A DNA stretch of 64,000 bases from Dichetophora obliterata. Its lineage: Eukaryota; Arthropoda; Insecta; Diptera; Sciomyzidae. The stretch covers positions 27,352,819-27,416,818 of the forward strand of contig OY986439.1 in assembly GCA_963920525.1 (NCBI GenBank), in the 5' to 3' direction. Under the pieces are notes generated by a model. The model did not search any database. It was not told the origin of the DNA and saw only the letters and a program-made list of their open reading frames with translations. The position numbers were made by a program, and so were the translations under genes. Numbering within the stretch: the stretch's first letter is position 1; the number at the start of each line of letters is the position of its first letter. This document shows positions 57,846 through 64,000 of the stretch, piece after piece.

Positions 57846-58735
57846 GTTAAATCTATACTAATAAAACTCATTTTCTGTTTGTTTGTTTGTTTGTTTGTTT
57901 GACCTTTATACAAATCTAAACGGCTCAACGGATTTTGCTCAAACTAGGTATACATATTAAGTGCATCCCAACTTAAAATGAAAAATACTTAGTTTTTACC
58001 ACGCCCCCTCTGAAATTTTTCAACTAACGGTAATTTTTTTATTATAAAATTTTTAATTATCGGAGATTTTTGTGTATATAATTTTAAAAATTATTTGTTA
58101 TTTTGACATCAAAAACACTCACATATCTTCAAAATTGGATAAATTTTCAGTACAACGACTTTTTCATAAAACATCGTTACCTAAGAATGAGAAAAAAACG
58201 ACATGAAAATCAAAGTTTGGTCTTTCGATGCAAATATCTCCGCTGTCCATTAATATATTTCATTCAAATTTTTTTTGTTCAAAAGTTCAATAAAAACACT
58301 TTACAAAAATAAGTTTAACTGTACCGTTAATTCAGTGATTATATGTTTTATGATTATGTCAAAAAAGGTCCAAAATATTGACTTTTTACTCAAAAAATGA
58401 CTCAAAAATTGTTGTTGTTGTAAAAATGAAATCAATTAAAAATTGCACATCTGGCTACCTTTCATATGACAAAGCATTTATTTGCAAAAATTCTTCCAGC
58501 TAAGCGCAAGAATTATTTTACTGTTTTTTTTACCGGTTTTGATTTATTTCGCGAAATTTATTTTTTCCAAAATGTTGTTTTTATATTTTTTACAAAAAAT
58601 TCAAGTCTCAAAAATAATTTATGTGAAAAAATTACCCCAATATCTCTTTCCAATCAAAAGTTATGGCTAAAAATCTATTTTTTCATACAATTGACTATTA
58701 ATAAAACTTAGTTTTGTGTTAAAATTCTCTATATA
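57846..58735. mobile_element. Helitron-like repeat, copy 3
   Basis: Starts TCTATACTAATAAAACTCAT, then a GTTT tract, ACGGCTCAACGGATTTTGCT and GTATACATATTAAGTGCATC. It shares the body with 18783-19560. Ends TTAAAATTCTCTATATAG. Frames inside are shadows. Confidence 0.55.
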
Positions 58736-59812
58736 GTTTGAACGTCCCCATATATCTCTAAGAATGCAGTTGTGTGTCTAAAGTAATTACGAACATTTTG
58801 GATTATATAAAATTTTCTTTATAGTGATCATCTACTTATATTTTATTATTTTCACAACAAAAACAACTTTAGCACCATTTTTTTCGAAGAAAAATACATT
58901 TTTGGGTCTTTTTTAAAAAAAAATAATTAAAAAAATTAATCCTTAGCTAAGCTGGGTGTCCATTAATTACGTGAGGTGTTTAGAGGGGCGGGGTAGTTAA
59001 GCCGAATTTCACTCACTCTCACGTGGGGGAGAGGGGGATTCTCGCAAAGATGACGTAATTTCATTATCAGCAAGAAACAGTGTAAAATTATTAGTTAACT
59101 GGTTAAATTTAGTAAAACGTGTTTTTCTACTAAAATATGACTAAATTTTACATAATAATATTTATATTTATATTTAATATTTAAATTAACAAACATGACC
59201 GTGACACATTCGGCCACTAAAATTGTACATGATTTGGTTATAAAATAACCATAGGTCATTATACATATACATATATTGATCGGTATACATACCGATAATT
59301 TAACCCACTTTTTGGCACGCAACGAGAAATTTTTTATTTTCCTTAAGAAAATTCAAAAAGTTAGTATACATTAACATATATTGAATAAAAACTGCATATT
59401 GCAGGGTACTCATAAGAAGTAAACGAATTAAGGCCAGGTGGTGTTTGTAGCCCTGTTAATAAACAAAAGCTCTTTCATAGGTTGTTCAAACGTATCTCTT
59501 ATTTTTAACGCATTTTTCAGTGTTTTTAATTTCCATTTTCTTTTACAAGAGAACCGTTATTTTTAAGAGAATCCTTTTTTGGTGATAAAAAGTTTACTAT
59601 GTTCCGATCAGGGACGTTTACAATGTTCCGACCAGGGACGTAAGGAGCCTACATGTCAAGTTTGAAGAGAATCCATCCAATAGTTTTCACTTAATGCGCG
59701 TTCACACAGACCGACAGACGGACAATATTTTTAAAAATTACTGTTTTGGAATCTACATAATTTAAAATGTGCAGTGCAAAAAGAATTTCGTTAAAGTATT
59801 CAGTGGAGAGTA
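58736..59812. other. Intergenic or upstream stretch, no gene
   Basis: A short direct repeat ATGTTCCGA(T/C)CAGGGACGT occurs at 59599 and 59623. Otherwise nothing was recognised. Confidence 0.4.
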
Positions 59813-60177
59813 AGGTGACTCAACTTGTATGGAGGAAAAAAAGTTCCATTTGTACCCATCTAAAAATGAACCTTCATATTTATAATGGCGATTCCCAAAA
59901 TATTTTGGCTATACCGAAATCCGTCAGTGAGCTAAATCATGTTTTTCGTAAAAATTTTGGCTAGTGTAATAGTTGTAAAAAATTAAAATATCACAAATGT
60001 TAGACCTGAAAAATTTCTTTTAATCTGCATCAAAACTTTTTATGTACTTGCAATCGGATTTACGATAATTCTGTTTTTTCTCGTTTTTTTAAAAATATTT
60101 TTTAAATTTTTACTTTAAAAAATAATCTGGGTTCATTTTTAGATGGGTACAAATGGAAGTTTTTTTTTGAGTCACCT
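59813..60177. mobile_element. Tc1/mariner-type MITE (AGGTGACTCAA ends)
   Basis: Ends AGGTGACTCAA inverted at both sides, with TA duplications at 59811-59812 and 60178-60179. The arms continue through TTCCATTTGTACCCATCTAA and AAATGAAC. 365 bases; the short plus frame over it is an artefact. Confidence 0.8.
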
Positions 60178-60228
60178 TAATGTACAGATTTTTTTACAGT
60201 TTTATTATATGTATAGATTGAATCACGT

Positions 60229-61102
60229 CCCTGCAAACCACAGTTTCCGCAGAATTCCGATTAGTTCGTAACTATTTCGAGAATTCTTAACGAATTCGTA
60301 ACTATTTCGCAACACTTATTTCGGAACATTTCCGAATAATTCGAAAGAGTTCCGAAATCAAATTTTTAAATTTAAATTGTGAGGTGTTTTAAATATTTCG
60401 AGTTGAAAAAAATTGGTAGGCCATGAGCCTAGCGGCATTTTAAACAATTTTCCATTTGTAAAATAATTTAATTTTAAACAACTTTTTCTTTAAAACAGAT
60501 GATACAAGATATGGTTCTAATTTTAATTTTTACAGATGCAAATGCAAACAACATATCAGATTCACATTTACATATGTTCCGTAATAGTAGTTGCAAAGGA
60601 TCTGTAATTTTTGGCATGTCATTTGTACGAAACATATAGTCTGGGGCATCTTAAGCCCTAACTAAACTTTGATTCGAAATTGTTATTTAATTTTGTATTA
60701 CATACGGTACAAAAATCATTAAGAGATGGCAAATTTGATGCTTCATTTCGTTACAAATTCGGTGCTACAATTCGTTAAGAAATTGTAATGAATTTGTAGA
60801 GAATTCGTTACGAAAACGATAATTCAATAGTTTACGAATTTGTTACGAAGTCGATACGTCAATTCTTTAAGAATTTGTTACGAATTCGTTACGCATACGA
60901 TACTCCAATTCTTTACGAATTTGTTACGAATTCGTTACTAAAAATCCTTCCGAATTCGTTACGACAATTTGTTACGAATTCGTGTTAACCCCTCCATACG
61001 ATTGTCGTTACGAAATCGGAACGAATTCGGATGCTGAACTCGGAACAATTTCGAAAAATTCGTAACGAATTCGTTATGAATTTGGAACTTTGGTTTGCTG
61101 GG
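60229..61102. mobile_element. CCCTGC-end DNA element, copy 2
   Basis: Same family as 25592-26435 and highly similar along its length. Flanked by GT on both sides (60227-60228, 61103-61104), a 2-bp duplication. GAATTCGTTACGAATT arrays occupy the right third. Confidence 0.8.
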
Positions 61103-61126
61103 GTCTCAAAGCATTGAAAATGTACA

Positions 61127-61861
61127 CACTTAAAAATTTGTATAGAATATTTACACCGATCGGTGTTCCAGGTAGTCCTACACCGTTCAGTGTTAAAAAA
61201 CACCGTGTCAAAGTGCTAGAATTTAATATCCGAAGGAGCATATTTTTTTCACACCGATCGGTGTAAAAAGTAAATATCAGATAGGTTGTTTGTTTTATAC
61301 CCTGTTAGGTGTATATTTATAATGCGCAAAATAATACGTGTAATTTTTAAATATTCGAATAGATGTTTTTACAATTTTTATTAAATTATCATTAAATTTA
61401 TGAACTGTCAAATGAAATAAGCCCGAAATAAAATATGGGTTCTATTTTATAATAAAATATGACTCAAACTTTCCCAAAAATATTTCCCAAAATTTATGAA
61501 ATAGTCTCCAAAAATTGGGTGTTGTTTCATATATAGTAAAACCCAAAAATGTATGGACATTTTTTGGGGCTTATTTTATTTTTTGGGGTCTTTTTTGTGG
61601 TGCCAAAATTACATTTAAGTCTTTATTCAAGATTTACAAAATTAAACTGAACAAATTAAATTGAGAAATTTCAATTTTTAATTTGTTTATCAATGAGAAT
61701 GTTATTTCAATATTGCTTTTCTTCTTTGCTTTTCTTATTTCACACCGTTCGGATAAGTTCGTCATTTCACGCCGAGAAAGCGGTGTAAATTAACACCGTT
61801 CGGTATAAAAAATGTAAATATCCGCTCACCGGTGTGAGTTTATTTTTGAAATTTTTTAGTG
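61127..61861. mobile_element. CACT-end element with ACACCG(A/T)TCGGTGT palindromes
   Basis: The left CACTTAAAAATTT and inverted right CACTAAAAAATTT are TIRs. Near both ends, palindromic ACACCGATCGGTGT and degenerate variants recur (61152, 61177, 61250, 61740, 61786, 61826). No transposase. The CACT(T/A) start hints at CACTA-like ends, but no clear duplication was found. Confidence 0.55.
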
Positions 61862-62055
61862 TATAGGGACATTTTTTCGGAGTTATTGCATTTAATTTCT
61901 TTTTACTGATTTCATTGGCAGCTATTTCGTGGCGCCATCGGTTTTGTCTACTTATTAAATTTCCCTAAAGCATAAATGTCGAGATATAAACAAGTTCAGC
62001 TGGTATTCATTCCCATACAAGAACATATGAAGACATGAGTGGATAAAGGTGATAT

Positions 62056-62855
62056 CCCAGTAAAAAAACATGCAATCGCTCCTATGAGGAGCATCAAGAG
62101 ACCGCTCTTTTGCTGTTTTATTCGATCAAAAAGTGAGCACTTGTGCTCCTTTATTGTTTTATAAAATCAAAAGGCTAGCAAGCAATGAAAAAAAGAACAT
62201 AAAGTGAGGCATGTGCTTTGTAAGAAACTCGATCATTATTTTCTGTGAAAAATCGACCATTGTAGTCCAGTGGAGAGTGCGCTAGACTAACAACCCAGAG
62301 GTCCCTGGTTCGACTCCGGGTTCGGGCATGGTTCTTTTCACTTTCTTTGTTCTTTTCTACATTTAAGAATTATGGAAAACTTAAAATCCACAACGAAATT
62401 GTGGAAAATGTGGAATTAAAGGACAGGAACAACTAAGGGCTGAAAATGCTTGCCGAGGTTAAAGCATAACACACACTAGCAATTGAAAGCATTGTCTTTC
62501 ACGTCTGTTTCGTCTAATCAATAATTCACATATGGTTTCAATCAAATCCTCTAGCTAATCTATCCCTTTCCTTTCACGTCAAAGACCAAACCTTGTTTGT
62601 TTAAGGCGCATTTTGGTTTTTTGATCTTTTTAAAAAAAAATATTTTAAATGTTCCTTTGCTGATCCATTTGGATCAGTTATTGATCGCTCCTTTTGAGCT
62701 CCTTTAGGATGTTAAAGGGAGCGCTACCCTTCCTAGGACATGCAATGTTAAAAGAGAACACAAAATACACCTAGCTTGGATCAATAAGGAGCACTCCACT
62801 GCTCCTCAGGGAGCACTCCCAGATCGCTCATAGGATGATCCACTTTTTTACTGGG
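62056..62855. mobile_element. CCCAGTAAAAAA-end DNA element carrying a tRNA-like sequence
   Basis: TIRs CCCAGTAAAAAA, followed by imperfectly matched subterminal repeats with CATAGGAGCGAT-like and GAGCACTC motifs. The target duplication is AT (62054-62055, 62856-62857), confirmed by the empty site in the sister MITE copy. Many copies of GGAGC/GCTCC lie near both ends. Confidence 0.75.
62258..62334 (+). repeat. tRNA-Val(AAC)-like sequence inside the CCCAGT element
   Basis: A box TAGTCCAGTGGAGAGTGC and B box GGTTCGACTCC are intact. The T stem CCTGG/CCGGG pairs with one wobble. A 7-base loop, CTAACAA, places AAC at the anticodon with T33 and A37. The anticodon stem has two mismatches, and the acceptor pairs only over ACCAT/ATGGT. 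More likely a SINE head or pseudogene than a working tRNA. Confidence 0.5.
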
Positions 62856-63116
62856 ATGTTACGTTTTCGAATTTTCGCTGTTCGCATGGATGAAGATGTA
62901 ATGTACATACAATTTTAAACTTTTAAATAACCATGTATGACAAGCATGTATTGACAAACATGTTGACAAACAAACATTGCTTGTGGCTATTTTAGAAAAT
63001 ATCTTCTTCACAAAGCTTGATTTAGTATAGATTTCAGTACAAATGCAAAACTTTGAACTCAATTTTCTCGAAACTAGAATTTTGCGACATATCTCCTTCA
63101 TACACTCATATCTTCG

Positions 63117-63829
63117 TATGTATTGTAGTTTCTATAACTTCATCTTTGATTAATAAATGGAGTAGTTATCCTCAAAATTTTGTAAAATAGATCAGGTTGT
63201 CAAGAAGAAGAAAAGTACATTCAGCTGACATTCTATCAACATAACCAATTGTAAATTCTGAAACTGTTTCACAGCTGATACTCTAACATAACCTTCTCAA
63301 TAAAGCCAATGAAAGGGCCATTAAAGTCAAAACAGCAAACTAGGTAATTATGCAAAACATGCAAACATTTTGACAACGGATGAAGGAAGCAAGTTCAACA
63401 ATTTTTTATCTTTTTTTTTTTGTGTCTTCGTACAAGACCGGTTACATCAGCTGTTTGCAATTTTTCTTTTTTATTATTTCTTAGTCGATTGTATAATAAA
63501 CCGAAGTTTCATCATTCTTGGAGCACACAAACTTGTGCTAACTGAGTACACAGACAATTGGACAATTTAATTAAATGTTCAAACATACAAAATGCGTTAT
63601 TAGATATATACATATGTTGTTTTTTTTCTTTCTATTTTACTGTGAAATTTTCACTAGCGCACAAAACTGGCTTTTTTATAAATTAAATATTTAATCAAAA
63701 GCTTTTTTTCACACTTGGTTATGCAGTGTTGGTTGCTTCTTGTTGTTGTTTTTTTGCTTAATTTTATCTTGATTTTTTTAGTTTTTTAAACTTTTTTTTT
63801 CTATTTCATGCTCGGTTTTCTTTCAACGA
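63117..63829. other. AT-rich upstream stretch, no feature recognised
   Basis: T-runs at 63409-63422 and 63620-63640. The plus frame at 63370-63570 has no support. Confidence 0.4.
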
Positions 63830-64000
63830 CGAACAACAGCTGCTGACTCTACGAACTTGATTTTAAACGCGTCCACTGCGTCGAAAGCGGTGAAACATAC
63901 TAAAAAGCACGCAGAGAGACAAAAGCGCACGACCACCACGAGTCGCAGCAGCAGCAAGAATAACAATAACAATAACAATAACAACAACAACAGTAACAAC
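63830..64000 (+). promoter_or_regulatory. Possible 5' leader of a plus-strand gene beyond the window
   Basis: GC content rises sharply, and the plus strand becomes CA/CAG/AAC-rich (CGCAGCAGCAGCAAGAATAA, then AACAAT units). This is the look of fly leaders and resembles the sense strand of LIM exon 1. There is no ATG on the plus strand from about 63810 to the end. It could instead be an alternative upstream region of the LIM gene, but the minus strand is then TTG-rich, which fits less well. Confidence 0.35.

Larger units (their letters stand above)
62028..63116. mobile_element. MITE with TGAAGACATGAGTGG end, copy 2, split by a CCCAGT element
   Basis: The left end at 62028 and inverted right end at 63116 match copy 1 (48792-49041), which lets the empty site be read as GGTGATATGTTACG. 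The 800-bp CCCAGT element lies inside at 62056-62855. Confidence 0.8.

Noticed and set aside
62258..62334. Functional tRNA-Val gene
   Set aside because: Anticodon-stem mismatches, weak acceptor pairing and location inside a transposon argue for a pseudo-tRNA or SINE head.

Overview
The window is AT-rich eukaryotic DNA, most likely from a higher dipteran fly (muscoid or tephritid-like). Four things suggest this: a small LIM-only protein gene with fly-like exon sequence, CAA-rich 5' leader sequence, a tRNA-derived SINE with a core I associate with fly SINEs, and DD41D mariner-like transposases of the rosa/Crmar2 type. No bacterial or organellar genes, rRNA or CRISPR array were seen.

Only one host gene is well supported. 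It is on the minus strand and nearly fills the window. Its first coding exon holds only the start codon (53309-53311), behind a leader without ATGs. A 24.4 kb intron follows (28911-53308), then exon 2 (28692-28910, first LIM domain), then a 28.6 kb intron (135-28691), then exon 3 (1-134, second LIM domain), which runs off the left edge. Both introns are phase 0 with good splice signals. The last ~170 bases (63830-64000) look like the leader of another, plus-strand gene.

The two introns are largely made of nested mobile-element remains. From left to right: a ~4.1 kb terminal-inverted-repeat (TIR) element (1903-5991) holding a palindromic element split by a SINE; two nested hAT-like elements (6184-7038); LINE pieces (7533-9130) with MITEs; a large foldback element (9298-10177); two nested Harbinger-like MITEs (10382-11321); Helitron-like repeats (18783, 22384, 57846); a LINE with reverse transcriptase and RNase H (22706-23995); two CCCTGC elements (25592, 60229); a long-TIR transposon with an unrecognised 228-codon ORF (33466-35110); two DD41D mariner-like relics (35972, 39810) flanking a Tc3-like relic; another LINE (41002-42600); foldback and hAT elements (42643-49348); and a ~1.4 kb degenerate tandem array (55360-56760).

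The most striking observation is two non-autonomous elements with Transib/RAG-like ends. The first (38136-39488) sits inside the Tc3-like transposase with a perfect 5-bp CGTCG duplication. Its ends read CACAGTG, a 23-base spacer and an A-rich nonamer on one side, and CACAGTG, a 12-base spacer and an A-rich nonamer on the other: the 12/23 layout of V(D)J recombination signals. The second (47332-49679) has two 23-base-spacer ends. All classifications come from reading the sequence and from memory of the families; no database search was possible.
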